Source: Leptofilum sp965223525
Lineage (GTDB): Bacteria; Chloroflexota; Anaerolineae; Promineifilales; Promineifilaceae
Assembly (NCBI RefSeq): GCF_965223525.1
Contig: NZ_OZ245005.1
Location: forward strand, 1,178,001 to 1,242,000
Reading direction: 5' to 3'
DNA: 64,000 nt
Shown: positions 34,212 through 43,390 of the stretch, in pieces
Position numbering within the stretch: the first letter of the stretch is position 1
How the letters are laid out: the number at the start of each line of letters is the position of its first letter
Translations under genes and position numbers: made by a program
Notes under the pieces: generated by a model
Database searches by the model: none
Seen by the model: the letters and a program-made list of their open reading frames with translations, nothing else
Told to the model about the DNA's origin: nothing

Positions 34212-35081
34212 TTACGAAGGTATTCTTGCTGATTTACGATTCAACTTTGCGTAAGACGGCCGTCTACTTGTTTTAACTTGATTGACGGCCGTTGGAACCA
34301 TCAGCGTGACCCCATTTTGCCCCAAAGTGTGAATTCGCTCAAGTTCAATTAGCCGCTGCATATCCGCTTCTGAGAATTGGCTCACCACCTGCTGCAGCCG
34401 AGCCAGGGCGCGGGCTTCATTTTCTGTTTGCACGGTACGCTCCTGGGCTGCCTCCAGCGCACTTTTTACGTGGCGCGGCATCTCAATTGCCCCAATCATC
34501 ACGCGAGAAAAAGAAAAGCCTGCTTCGGAGAGGCGGCTAGCTAACTGCTGCCGCACGGCACGTTCTAGCCGCCGCGTTGCACCAGGCTCGCACACCTGGT
34601 CAATCGTCATTTCACCAATGACGTGGCGCAGGCAGTTGTTCAGATGCTTGGTGACGATACTGTTTGCCTTTTTGGGCAAGTTGCGTGCCAATTTGGGGCG
34701 CGCCGCTGCTTTAATCTGGAAGGGGTCTATGTCAAAATTGACGCTCCACGCCACGTCTAACGCAATGCCGCCGTTGGTTTGGGCTGCCTGGCAACGGCCG
34801 TTTGCCGAGCCAGACCCGGTAGGAATTGTATGCGAAAACTGCTCGGTCAGCGGGTTAAACGGATGCCGACCACTAGGCACAAAACGGGCGAACGCTTGCC
34901 GTCGCTTGTTGAACACAACGCCTACGGCCAACTCTGGCACCTGTACAAAGCCAAGCCGGTTGTGGACCCAAAAAGCGAGGATGAGGATGAGGGAAACTGC
35001 CGTTGTCCACAACAACATCCCTCCAAAAATAACCGCGCCGCTCAGGGCACCAGCCGTCAAAATTCCAAATAATTTAAACAT
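34212..35081 (-). CDS. SPFH/Band 7 (stomatin/prohibitin-like) membrane protein
   Basis: 289 residues. Two N-terminal hydrophobic stretches (LFGILTAGALSGAVIFGGMLL and TTAVSLILILAFWV), then a Band 7 domain (VPELAVGVVFNKRRQAFARFVPSGRHPFNP; IALDVAWSVNFDIDP; LEAAQERTVQTENEARALARLQQVVSQFSE coiled segment). Such proteins form oligomers in membrane microdomains. AAAGGAGTAGCTCTC precedes the ATG. A well-formed promoter with overlapping operators is upstream (35105-35160). Unlike many bacterial SPFH genes it has no NfeD neighbour. Confidence 0.85.
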   Translation of the reverse strand: MFKLFGILTAGALSGAVIFGGMLLWTTAVSLILILAFWVHNRLGFVQVPELAVGVVFNKRRQAFARFVPSGRHPFNPLTEQFSHTIPTGSGSANGRCQAAQTNGGIALDVAWSVNFDIDPFQIKAAARPKLARNLPKKANSIVTKHLNNCLRHVIGEMTIDQVCEPGATRRLERAVRQQLASRLSEAGFSFSRVMIGAIEMPRHVKSALEAAQERTVQTENEARALARLQQVVSQFSEADMQRLIELERIHTLGQNGVTLMVPTAVNQVKTSRRPSYAKLNRKSARIPS

Positions 35082-35104
35082 GAGAGCTACTCCTTTAAGC
35101 CAAT

Positions 35105-35160
35105 AGTGTATTTACAACACTTACGCGGAGCAGTATAGTGTAATACCTACACTTTGTCAA
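35105..35160 (-). promoter_or_regulatory. Promoter with two AGTGTA..TACACT operators (SPFH gene)
   Basis: On the minus strand: TTGACA (35155-35160), 17-base spacer, TATACT (35132-35137). The spacer holds a dyad AGTGTA-GGTAT-TACACT (35137-35153), and a second site, AGTGTT-GTAAA-TACACT (35104-35120), lies between promoter and gene. Dyad centres are about 33 bases apart, three helical turns. As I recall, AGTGTA/TACACT half-sites are those of YtrA-type GntR repressors; no such regulator is in the window. Confidence 0.75.
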
Positions 35161-35257
35161 TCCCCACTTGCAAAATCCATTTTCGTCCCTCTATAATCAA
35201 CTTGAAACAAGTTAACAGCAGCATCACTTACAAATTTCATGTGCAAGGAGTCTCAAC

Positions 35258-36028
35258 ATGTTAAAAAATGGAACGTTTACCGAAGGATGGATGGATATGC
35301 CCCCCTACGGCAACCTTATCAACCAGCAGCCAAATAGCTGGATTTTGCGCTGGATAGAACCGGGCAATTCATTATTTGGGGCAGGGGATAAAGCGGCTGG
35401 TGTACCGGAATGTGTACACAAATTGGCCACGCAACTACCGCCCAACGAGCAGTTAGGTGCTAAAGATGCGCTTATTTTAGCTGGGGACACGACTTACAAG
35501 GTGTTTCACGCTAGCAGCCCGTTTGGCGTGGAGCTAAAACAGGTGGTCACGGGGCTTAAGCCGGGCAGCGAAGCCACCCTTGAGGTGCCAATTTTGGCCG
35601 TGCTAAACAACGATCCAGACCCGTATGGCGCAGAATCCGGTGTTTGGGTGAATGGGCAAGGGAGCTGGGTGAACGGTGGGCAGATGGGCAACCGTAAATG
35701 GCATCGTCACCAGCACACTTTCACGGTGCCAAACAATGGCACGGCCATCATCGAGATTCGGGTGAAGAGCAAATGGCCACGCCCCAAAGATTTTTTCATT
35801 GATGGCATTACTTTAACGGCCGTACCAACCGAAACCCCCGTCATCTTGCCAGACCCGATCATGATTCCTGATGAGGACAGAGAAGTTGCTGAAACAACGG
35901 CAAGCGGGGCAGGGAAAGCTGTGCAAATTACTGTTCCACAGGGAATGAAGCTGGTAACGGCCGTTTCCGACGAGCCAAACACCGTTGTACTGGTTGTGCC
36001 AAAAGGGGTTGCCGTCCAAAAAAGTTAA
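35258..36028 (+). CDS. Hypothetical protein, carbohydrate-binding-like fold
   Basis: 256 residues. The opening MLKNGTFTEGWMDMPPYGNLINQQPNSWILRW looks like galactose-binding-type or secreted-glycosidase accessory domains found after hydrolase domains in Chloroflexota. The region to ~190 is beta-rich (SGVWVNGQGSWVNGGQMGNRKWHRHQHTF). The end is a low-complexity tail. No signal peptide or catalytic motif is visible, so its site of action is uncertain. GCAAGGAGTCTCAAC precedes the ATG. Confidence 0.55.
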   Translation: MLKNGTFTEGWMDMPPYGNLINQQPNSWILRWIEPGNSLFGAGDKAAGVPECVHKLATQLPPNEQLGAKDALILAGDTTYKVFHASSPFGVELKQVVTGLKPGSEATLEVPILAVLNNDPDPYGAESGVWVNGQGSWVNGGQMGNRKWHRHQHTFTVPNNGTAIIEIRVKSKWPRPKDFFIDGITLTAVPTETPVILPDPIMIPDEDREVAETTASGAGKAVQITVPQGMKLVTAVSDEPNTVVLVVPKGVAVQKS

Positions 36029-36033
36029 GAAGA

Positions 36034-36074
36034 TTGGAGATTGGAGATATTGTTTGTCAATCTCCAATCTCCAA
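36034..36074. terminator. Two-way terminator of the TTGGAGATT family
   Basis: Perfect 15-bp stem TTGGAGATTGGAGAT (36034-36048) with ATCTCCAATCTCCAA (36060-36074), between converging genes. Each arm is a repeat of TTGGAGA. Related words occur at 37747-37800 and 60343-60370. Confidence 0.8.
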
Positions 36075-36076
36075 GT

Positions 36077-36958
36077 TTAGCTACGATTGATAATCATTAT
36101 TCCCCCAACAATTAGCACCACGCCGACAATCATAACGGCCGTAATCTGCTCATCCAGCAGCAGGACGCCACCCAAGCCAGCAAAAATCGGTATGACATAA
36201 CCAGACATGGCAGCGGCCGTTGCCCCAAACCGCTTCACGTTATAAACCGCCAATAGCAACCCGGCAAACGTTCCCGCCAGTGCCGCATAAACAAGTGCTG
36301 TGTAGCCTGTTGCCGTCACATTTTGCAGATCAAAGCCAATAATCAGCGTAGAGAGCGGCATCACCACTAGTGCCGCTACAAACATGCGAATGCTGGCCAC
36401 ATCGAAAGCGTTGTAACCGCCCAAATATTTGCGAATGTAAATGGCTGCTGCCCCAGCCATCGTCATGGCAATGAGCATTAAAATATACCCCAGCGGGTTG
36501 GCCTGACTCACGTCTACCAGCCCACTTTCGCCGCTGACAGCCAACAAAATGGTACCGCCAAGTGCCAACACCACCCCAAACGATTTACGCCGATTCAGCG
36601 ACTCATCGGGCAAGAAAAAGTGCGCCAGCAGCACCGTAATGGCTGGATTGGTGGTGATAAGAATGGCAGCTAACCCACTGGAAAGATATTGCAAAGCAGT
36701 GACAATGGAGGTCATGGGAACGGCCGTTCCCATAATGCCCAAAACAGAAGCATGCAGCCACAACCGCCGATCTGTTGGCCATTTGTAGCGGTGGTTGATG
36801 AAGGTGTAAAAGGCGATGTGACCCAGGCTGGCCATCGTCAGGCGCAGGCCAATGTAGGTGGTTGGCTGAAATTGCCCCACGCTAAAGCGTGAAGCCACCA
36901 GAGTAGAGCCAAACAAAAAGCCCAAAAAAGAGATGTATGGCAAGGCTTGCGGTGTCAT
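36077..36958 (-). CDS. EamA/DMT-superfamily transporter
   Basis: 293 residues, ten hydrophobic segments in two five-helix repeats, typical of drug/metabolite exporters. The first repeat begins ISFLGFLFGSTLVASRFSVGQ; LSSGLAAILITTNPAITVLLAHFFLPDE and GATAAAMSGYVIPIFAGLGGVLLLDEQIT are the EamA motif near the end of each repeat. Substrate unknown. A stop near 36077 faces a two-way terminator. Confidence 0.88.
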   Translation of the reverse strand: MTPQALPYISFLGFLFGSTLVASRFSVGQFQPTTYIGLRLTMASLGHIAFYTFINHRYKWPTDRRLWLHASVLGIMGTAVPMTSIVTALQYLSSGLAAILITTNPAITVLLAHFFLPDESLNRRKSFGVVLALGGTILLAVSGESGLVDVSQANPLGYILMLIAMTMAGAAAIYIRKYLGGYNAFDVASIRMFVAALVVMPLSTLIIGFDLQNVTATGYTALVYAALAGTFAGLLLAVYNVKRFGATAAAMSGYVIPIFAGLGGVLLLDEQITAVMIVGVVLIVGGIMIINRS

Positions 36959-37087
36959 AATGCTCCCAAATGCGCCAGATTATTAGACAATCGTCTCAAA
37001 CGCAAGAGGGAATTATAACGCAGAGAGCAAGTTTGCAAGTGGCAAGTCTGTGCTAGCCACTAACCACCGGCTGCCAGCCCCTTTTAC

Positions 37088-37726
37088 CTACTCCGAAATG
37101 CAAAAATACCAGTTGGCTTGTTTTTGGGAGACGTGCCGCCAGCGGCCCATGAAATCGCCCTGCTGGGGTGGGTTGCTGTCGCTGCGGTAAAGGTAGCCAG
37201 CAAAGTTGCGCGGCGCGTTGCGCTCGGTGAAGAAGAAGATAGATGTCGTTTCGCCATCTGTTTCTACCCAGACACGGCCGTTTTCCGCCGACAAATACCG
37301 ATAAGCCTCAGGCAGCAAGATGACACCGCTCTCGCCAGCCACTAGTTCGCCATTTTCTACCATTTGCACCACCATCTCGTAATGGCTCATGCGCCAGCGG
37401 AAGCGCGCCCCTTCCCACAACGAGGCAAAAGGCACAAACTGCACAATGATCAAGGTGCCAACATTGATCACCAATGGCAGGGCTGCCCACTTTACCCCGC
37501 GCTCCGCCCGAAAAGGCAGGTAAAGAATGGAAGCCAATATGAATGCCACGAGCATAAATTTCATCCCTTCGGCCAGCGGCTGCGCCCAATAGCTGCCCTG
37601 GTTTAGCCTGCCTGTGTGCAGAACGGCCGTTACCCCAATCAGCACCACACCAAACCAGGTAGAAAACAGCCCCAGCGACGGAAAATCCGGCTTGTACAGG
37701 TCATCAGAATAGAGTGAGTGGCTCAT
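37088..37726 (-). CDS. Hypothetical membrane protein
   Basis: 212 residues. Three membrane segments in the first ~110 residues (LFSTWFGVVLIGVTAVL, MKFMLVAFILASILYLPF, WAALPLVINVGTLIIVQFVPF), then a ~100-residue soluble C-terminus (MVVQMVENGELVAGESGVILLP ..YLSAENGRVWVE..). I do not recognise a family. CGGAGGTTAAC precedes the ATG. First gene (in transcription order, last) of a run of minus-strand membrane genes. Confidence 0.6.
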   Translation of the reverse strand: MSHSLYSDDLYKPDFPSLGLFSTWFGVVLIGVTAVLHTGRLNQGSYWAQPLAEGMKFMLVAFILASILYLPFRAERGVKWAALPLVINVGTLIIVQFVPFASLWEGARFRWRMSHYEMVVQMVENGELVAGESGVILLPEAYRYLSAENGRVWVETDGETTSIFFFTERNAPRNFAGYLYRSDSNPPQQGDFMGRWRHVSQKQANWYFCISE

Positions 37727-37746
37727 GTTAACCTCCGAATAAGAAA

Positions 37747-37800
37747 ACTGGAGACTGGAGATTAGGGACTAGCTTTTAATCTCTAGTCTCCAATCTCTAA
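37747..37800. repeat. Hairpin of the TGGAGA family
   Basis: ACTGGAGACTGGAGATTA on the left pairs with TAATCTCTAGTCTCCA on the right (one G-T pair). Between the DUF1361 gene and the hypothetical gene at 37088. Confidence 0.6.
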
Positions 37801-37822
37801 TCCCCTCAATCCATCCACAAAA

Positions 37823-38491
37823 TTACACCTCTTGCGCTGTATGTAGCTGCGGCGGCAGGGCAAAGATGATGAAGTAAGTGCCAATGAAGACGGCCGTTAA
37901 CAACCCAGTGACAACGGCCGTTTCCCGAAACTGAGACCACACCAACAAATGTTCAGCCAAGTCACGCAGCAAAATGGTGGGGTTCAGCAGCAAATCCCAA
38001 CTATTCCAGCGCAAAAAACGGCCGATGTACACACCAAAGCTGCTCAAACCCAACGTCAGCAACACAAACAGCCAGCCCGCCAACCGACTCCAGGCGCGGG
38101 TGACCAAATCGTGCAGCCAAAAAAGCGAGGCAAAGCCCACAAACAGCCCCGCCAGGGCAAAGGTGATGAGCATGATCAGGTCGTACCAAATGGGCACGAG
38201 GCCAATTTGCCCCAAATGGAGCAAATCGGTGAGTAGGTAAGGGGCGTTAGGGAAAAAGAGCAGCCACAGACCGCCCCAAACCCAACGCCCCAAACGGCTA
38301 GCACCTTTGCGACGTGCTAGCAGAGCAAAGAGCACTGGCAGCCAAGCCAAGAAAAGATTCCACTGCAAAAAGATGAACGTGTAGCTACTAGTGTAAAGAT
38401 AGCGCACCAGCCACATCACAACGGCCAGGCTAGAAGTAAACAGTAGGGCTGCCAGTAGTAGAAGGGGGTGCTTGGTGGATGTTTGGGTCAT
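37823..38491 (-). CDS. DUF1361 family membrane protein
   Basis: 222 residues with about seven hydrophobic segments. FIFLQWNLFLAWLPVLFALLARR and WGGLWLLFFPNAPYLLTDLLHL are the DUF1361 signature. Function unknown. The ATG overlaps the stop of the SGNH-like gene by 4 bases (ATGA), so the two are coupled. Confidence 0.85.
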   Translation of the reverse strand: MTQTSTKHPLLLLAALLFTSSLAVVMWLVRYLYTSSYTFIFLQWNLFLAWLPVLFALLARRKGASRLGRWVWGGLWLLFFPNAPYLLTDLLHLGQIGLVPIWYDLIMLITFALAGLFVGFASLFWLHDLVTRAWSRLAGWLFVLLTLGLSSFGVYIGRFLRWNSWDLLLNPTILLRDLAEHLLVWSQFRETAVVTGLLTAVFIGTYFIIFALPPQLHTAQEV

Positions 38492-39525
38492 TGTGTCTCC
38501 TCTGTTGTCAAAAACCAGGGAACGGCCGTTTCGTCCGTGTGCAAAAAGTAGTACAGCAAACCAGCTACCTTTGCCTGGCCAGACGGGGAGGTGTGCGTAC
38601 CATCGTAAGAAAAATCCGACTGTTCCCAGACAAAACCGCTCCCCTCGTTGGCAATGCCATCTGCCCAGAGGTAGGGCCCCCAGCTTAACCAGGGCGCAGT
38701 CACCGAACCGTTGTTCGAATTAAAATTCAATCCTGCATCTCCTTCAATTTGCTCTTCGATGAGCCACTTTACGGCAAAGGCAGATTGGTAAGCGTGGGGT
38801 TCTGGATTGAGATCAATCGTGGCATAGCCGCCGTAGGTGCGGCTGGAAAGATACACAATCTTCAGATTGGGAAATCGCTCGTGCAGCAGCGTTATCGTCT
38901 CTCGCAAATCGTTCTTCAGCAGCAGCGCATCTACCGGGAAGGGGGCTTTTGCGCGGGCACGGGCGTTTTTTAGCCAAACCACCTGCACCTGGGCGTCACT
39001 CAGGCCTGCGTCTGTGAGCCGCTCGGTTAAAACTGACCAATATTCATCGTTGGGATTGGCCACAAATTGGGACGCTTTACTGTGCTGCGCCCCGTCTACC
39101 AACACGACAGCCGGATTCAATTGGGGAATCTCATCAGCTTGATCTGCAAACGCTTCAAACTCCATCGAGGTGTTGGACATGCCCACCGCCACGAAGCCAA
39201 TTTTGCCATTCTGTTCATCTACACTGCCATCGCTGGCCAACGGCCGTATCTCCTTCGCAATTTCTACACCAGCCTCTTTATGGGCAGACGGCCGTTCGTT
39301 ACTGCCACCCGGATACAAACCACCCTGCGCCCCATGATAGGTGTCGCTGCCCAGCTCCGTGAGCGGCGTCAGCCCCACCGTTGGCTGCCCCATCTGTACG
39401 GCCGTTAGCTGCCGACAAACAAGCCAACCCGCCACACCCAGCAGCAAGATAAGCAAGATGAGCCACCAGGACGGCCGTTTGAATGATAAATTTATCCACT
39501 TTGTTGGTTTCGATGCTAATTCCAC
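38488..39525 (-). CDS. SGNH-hydrolase-like membrane-anchored protein
   Basis: 345 residues from a GTG start after AAGGAGAAAGGAGAAGGAA. One N-terminal membrane segment (WWLILLILLLGVAGWLVC), then an outside domain: KIGFVAVGMSNTSMEFEAF has the block-I serine region of SGNH/GDSL-like hydrolases, PNLKIVYLSSRTYGGYATIDLNPEP a middle block, and YDGTHTSPSGQAKVAGLLY the Asp-x-x-His end. It could remove acyl groups from an exopolymer or glycan. Coupled to the DUF1361 gene. Confidence 0.65.
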   Translation of the reverse strand: MELASKPTKWINLSFKRPSWWLILLILLLGVAGWLVCRQLTAVQMGQPTVGLTPLTELGSDTYHGAQGGLYPGGSNERPSAHKEAGVEIAKEIRPLASDGSVDEQNGKIGFVAVGMSNTSMEFEAFADQADEIPQLNPAVVLVDGAQHSKASQFVANPNDEYWSVLTERLTDAGLSDAQVQVVWLKNARARAKAPFPVDALLLKNDLRETITLLHERFPNLKIVYLSSRTYGGYATIDLNPEPHAYQSAFAVKWLIEEQIEGDAGLNFNSNNGSVTAPWLSWGPYLWADGIANEGSGFVWEQSDFSYDGTHTSPSGQAKVAGLLYYFLHTDETAVPWFLTTEETQ

Positions 39526-39619
39526 TTCCTTCTCCTTTCTCCTTAAAGAAAAACCTCCCGCAGGTTCCACTCAAAGCCATCCCACTGGCATAAACTTGCG
39601 GAAGGTTGAATATTTATAT

Positions 39620-41244
39620 TTATGATTCTGCTAAAAAGCCCAACGCCCCCCATGCTTGCCAGCGCGCCACGTTAAACGATGGCCACCGCCGCCAGGCATC
39701 ATCTTCAGCAAGAACTTGATACCGATTCATAAGCTCAGCCTCAATAATTTCATGCCGCGTTGCATAGCAATCCAGTTCTTCATAATCGATCTGCCAGAGT
39801 CGAGAACAAATCTCCAATAACACTTCTTCAGCCTCATTACCAGTTGGCTCCAAAGCTTTAACCAGCTCCGGAACCGCATCATTTGATAATTCAGTCAGAT
39901 AGAAAACGTCCAAAGCGCCCGTTTGCACGTACCGATCCAGATTCTGCCGGGCGATGAACGCATCTGGGTTAATGAGATTGAGCGTGGCCAGGAAGCCCAT
40001 CACCGTCACCAATGCGCCAACGGCAAATCGGTCTGGGCGTACCCACAGCGTGAGTAAAAACCAGGCCAGCGTGATGGCTAACCATGCCATGCACACGTAC
40101 ACAATCAGGCGCAATTCGGTGTAGCCGAAGGCGGCTTCGTACAGCGCCATGCGCCGCCAGGCCGAGACCAGCATCACCAATACCAGGCCAATCAGCAGGC
40201 TACCCAGCCCGTTGAACAGGCGAATCTGCCGCTTGTTTGCCCGACGAGAAAGCCAATTTAGCCCCAGCACCAGCAGCATGGTCAATATAGCGACGGTGAG
40301 CAACTCAAAGAAGCCACGCCGGGCATAATCGGCAAAGGTGTAGCCTGCTTCAGTCACATTGGCCGCACCGCCAAACAGGTAGGTAAACTGGATGCTCACA
40401 AAAGCAGCAAAAAGCATGTTGACCAGTACCAGAATGGTGCTTGTCTCGATGAATCCTATGGAAAAATGGTTGGGCAGCGTCGCCAAGCCGCGCTCCACTG
40501 GGCTTTGCTCGTCATCCTCGGCGCGACGGGTGAGCGCGAGGGCTAATCCGCCCGCAAACAGCACGCTCATGAGCAAAATCAGGCTGCCGCGCCAAATCCA
40601 TTCTCCTAGTCGGTCAAAAATATCTAGCGAAAACAGCTCTTCCACGTAATCGGCAAAGATGAGATCGGCCGAACTGAGCAGCAGGGTGAAAACAAACAGA
40701 ACGGGCAGAGCCAACGCCAAGCCGCGCAGCAGCGGCAGCAAGCGGGTACGGCCGTTCTTACCCTTCCGTATCTCCTGCAACCCTGGCCGAATCACCGGAA
40801 CTGCTAAACCCAGGCTGCGCCCAAACACGCGCAGGGGCAGCAGAGCATAGCCAACCAAATTCAGGTTTGTCACGCGCCCGGCGGCATAGAAAAAGGCCAG
40901 GTACGCCAGCAGGCACAGCACCGCCAGCACGTTGAGCGTGGTCAGGGTGCTGTTGGTTCGCAGCATGGTCATGCTGGCAAAAAAGAGCAGGGGCAGCAGC
41001 AGCCATAAGTTTTGCTTGGCGGGACGAATGACTTCACGACGGCCGTTCCACCACAAGCCAGCCAGCACCAAACTCACAAACAGCAGCAGTGAAATGCCCA
41101 GCGGCCTGTCATAAAATAACCAATCTGCCGCGATGCTGAGGAAGACGGCCGTTTGCACAGCCGGGCAGGCGCACGCAGCGGCAATGGCCGAGGTGCGATT
41201 GGTTCAATCGGTTTAGCAATGAGTTCTTCGTGTGTGGTTTCCAT
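39620..41244 (-). pseudogene. DUF4173 membrane protein, interrupted by a frameshift near its 5' end
   Basis: The frame 39620-41158 codes 512 residues with about 13 membrane segments and the DUF4173 pattern (NSTLTTLNVLAVLCLLAYL, IRPGLQEIRKGK, GFIETSTILVLVNMLFAAFVSIQFTYLFGG). Its only start is a GTG without ribosome site. In the other frame, an ATG at 41244 with GGAG before it gives METTHEELIAKPIEPIAPRP and on to PARL, then meets the main frame at CAAACGGCCGTC. One added base there would read PARLWQTAVFLS in one frame. So either a one-base deletion inactivated the gene or there is an assembly/sequencing error. Confidence 0.75.
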
Positions 41245-41277
41245 GTTGGCTCCAAATTAAGGGAGATTTTTGTCGCC

Positions 41278-41700
41278 TCAATCTCCAGTCTCTGTTTGCT
41301 TACGCCAGACGTAAAAAATTGTGACCGCCCCCAGCATGTCCACTGTCAAATCCAGAACTTCATTAAAAGCGGGGATGATATGCTTGAAGGAGGCAATTTG
41401 AAGAAATTCTTGCGTGATGCCCAGCAGCAGCATCATACCAAAATACAGCCAGAATCGTTGCCGCAAGCTGGGAAACAACCACAAAATACCGCCCCCCATC
41501 AGCGCAAAAACGGCAAAATGACCAATAATGTGCGAAATTTGTGTACCAAAGATGAAATCAGCCACGGCTCTGAAGCCTGGCCAGACCGTTGCCAGCCAGC
41601 CAAACGGAAACAGGGCGGTGGCGGTAAACAAAATGAGGATCAGGATAAGAAACGGCCGTTGCCTCCTTATCGTTTTATTATGACGATTATTTAGCTGCAT
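41278..41700 (-). CDS. VanZ-like family membrane protein
   Basis: 140 residues, about four membrane segments. SHIIGHFAVFALMGGGILWLF and GITQEFLQIASFKHIIPAFNEVLDLTVDMLGAVTIFYVW match the VanZ-like family. Function of the family is unknown apart from links to glycopeptide resistance. Confidence 0.75.
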   Translation of the reverse strand: MQLNNRHNKTIRRQRPFLILILILFTATALFPFGWLATVWPGFRAVADFIFGTQISHIIGHFAVFALMGGGILWLFPSLRQRFWLYFGMMLLLGITQEFLQIASFKHIIPAFNEVLDLTVDMLGAVTIFYVWRKQTETGD

Positions 41701-41730
41701 ATGGTAAGCTCCCGTAAAAAAATTGGCATG

Positions 41731-42396
41731 CTAGCGCATCAGTTGCAAGATAATTTCCCAAAGATAAGTGTAAAAATTGTCTTGCGGGATGCGGAATAGT
41801 AGAAATGTAGATTCCCGTCCCACGAACGGAGCCAAAATGTACGCCATTTGTGACCCGACAAACATATAAAGGATCATCCAAATGGGCAGCAAAAAGCCTG
41901 CATTTGAGGAATCATCACCAGAAAGTTGGCGAATGTAGTGGAAGTTTTTGTGAATATACGTTAGCCCAGCCGCCCCGCAAATGATGAAAATGGTTACGTG
42001 CATCAGCATTAAAAATTCGTAACTGGAGCCACTAAGCAGGAAAAATAGCGAGATTGGGGCAAAAGAGCCTAGCAACACAGAGTTCACTGCCACGCCCGTA
42101 AGTAATACCGTCAAAGTTTGGCTTAAAGATAAGCGCGAACCAAATAGCAACCCCAAAAAGTGGAGGGTTGATAAGCAAATAAGTAAGGTGATAAAAAAGA
42201 GAGCGGGCACTTTTAAGGCAGAAACGGCCGCTTGTAACAGTGATTGGCGCAGTCCCATAGAAAAGCCATAAATGGCACCGCCGACCAAAACAATGCCTGT
42301 CAATTGCACCAACTTCGCTTTGAGAGCCACATCATTGACAACATCGTTACACAATGCTTCACTACTCTTGATAATTGATTCGGCTGTTATTTGCAT
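41731..42396 (-). CDS. Hypothetical membrane protein (Yip1-like topology)
   Basis: 221 residues, five to six membrane segments after a ~35-residue head (MQITAESIIKSSEALCNDVVNDVALK). The pattern of hydrophobic segments and the YGFSMGLRQSLLQAAVSALKVPALFF piece resemble a family of conserved membrane proteins seen in Chloroflexota and cyanobacteria next to DUF4173-like genes. AGGAGGATATG precedes the second ATG, which I use. It reads away from the two-component genes. Confidence 0.6.
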   Translation of the reverse strand: MQITAESIIKSSEALCNDVVNDVALKAKLVQLTGIVLVGGAIYGFSMGLRQSLLQAAVSALKVPALFFITLLICLSTLHFLGLLFGSRLSLSQTLTVLLTGVAVNSVLLGSFAPISLFFLLSGSSYEFLMLMHVTIFIICGAAGLTYIHKNFHYIRQLSGDDSSNAGFLLPIWMILYMFVGSQMAYILAPFVGRESTFLLFRIPQDNFYTYLWEIILQLMR

Positions 42397-42421
42397 CATA
42401 TCCTCCTTACAGGCTAACTAC

Positions 42422-42529
42422 TGTTCCGACAAACAATCTTTTCTTTAACGAATACCAGATCAAGTTCGGAACAGTTAAACTGAAGCAAGCTTCCGAAATT
42501 GCTACCTGTCAAAAGAAGTTTGCTTCAGT
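42422..42529. repeat. Two-copy structured repeat, copy A
   Basis: Starts TGTTCCGACAAACAA; has the 15-bp stem 42479-42493 with 42515-42529 (ACTGAAGCAAGCTTC with GAAGTTTGCTTCAGT, one G-T pair) and an upstream stem CTGTTCCGA/TCGGAACAG. It sits between divergent genes (membrane protein and response regulator). Copy B is at 49830-49928. Confidence 0.7.
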
Positions 42530-42638
42530 ATTTGGCTCATGTTAGCTGTTTTGTTGGGTGGCTAACGACGCTTTAATTGCAGAACAAAACGCACTCAAGT
42601 GCTTGACCTGTTTCAGCCAAATGAAGGATGTTACCGAT

Positions 42639-43373
42639 ATGCTGAAATTACTCATTGTGGAAGACAACGAAAAATTACGACCAGCACTCAAAGCTGGTCT
42701 GGAAGATTTAGGCACGGTATCAGTCATTCACGACTGCCCCACAGGTGAAGAAGCATTGGAATTTTGCCTGGAACAGACGCCAGACGTCATTTTGATGGAT
42801 GTGCAGCTAGCGGGGGTGATGAATGGCATAGAAACGGCCGTTGCCATCCGGCGCGAATTTCCCAGACTCCCCGTCGTTTTTTACTCCATCCAGGACGACG
42901 ATGAATATTATCGTGCCTTTCGCCGCAGCGGCATTCTTAGCCATTACGCTTACGTCCGCAAATCGAACTACCTCCTGCCGATGATGATTGTGCCGCTGTT
43001 GGAGGATGCTGTGAACGGCCGTTCCTTCATTGACCCAGATATTGAATCTCGCGTGCAGGAAGTGCGCCGCAAAGATGAAAATGCCCCAATGGACATCCTG
43101 GAACCCAACGAGCAAGCCGTGGCTCGTATGGTGGCCCAAGGCATGAGCAACAAACAGATCGCCAGCCGCATGGGCTTCCGCGACAAGCGCACCATCAGCC
43201 GCATCAACGGCCAAATTTACACCGCCTGGGGCCTCAACGACACCACCACTGACGAAAAAGTGGCTCGTACCCGCGTCGCCATCATCCTCAACGCAGGCCA
43301 GTTCATCCAGTGGAACGAAGACGGCATACCCCACATCCTCAACGAACAAGGCGACTGGATTCCCTGGGAATAG
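42639..43373 (+). CDS. NarL-type response regulator
   Basis: 244 residues. Receiver domain LLIVEDNEKLRPALKAGL, VILMDVQLAGVMNG (phospho-Asp), VVFYSIQDDDEYY, YVRKSNY (Lys); then a C-terminal region with a LuxR-like helix-turn-helix (LEPNEQAVARMVAQGMSNKQIASRMGFRDKRTISRINGQIY). ATG at 42639 chosen because AAGGA lies before it and the domain starts there. Pairs with the histidine kinase downstream, about 70 bases away. Confidence 0.85.
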   Translation: MLKLLIVEDNEKLRPALKAGLEDLGTVSVIHDCPTGEEALEFCLEQTPDVILMDVQLAGVMNGIETAVAIRREFPRLPVVFYSIQDDDEYYRAFRRSGILSHYAYVRKSNYLLPMMIVPLLEDAVNGRSFIDPDIESRVQEVRRKDENAPMDILEPNEQAVARMVAQGMSNKQIASRMGFRDKRTISRINGQIYTAWGLNDTTTDEKVARTRVAIILNAGQFIQWNEDGIPHILNEQGDWIPWE

Positions 43374-43390
43374 ACGGAAATCGGTTATCA

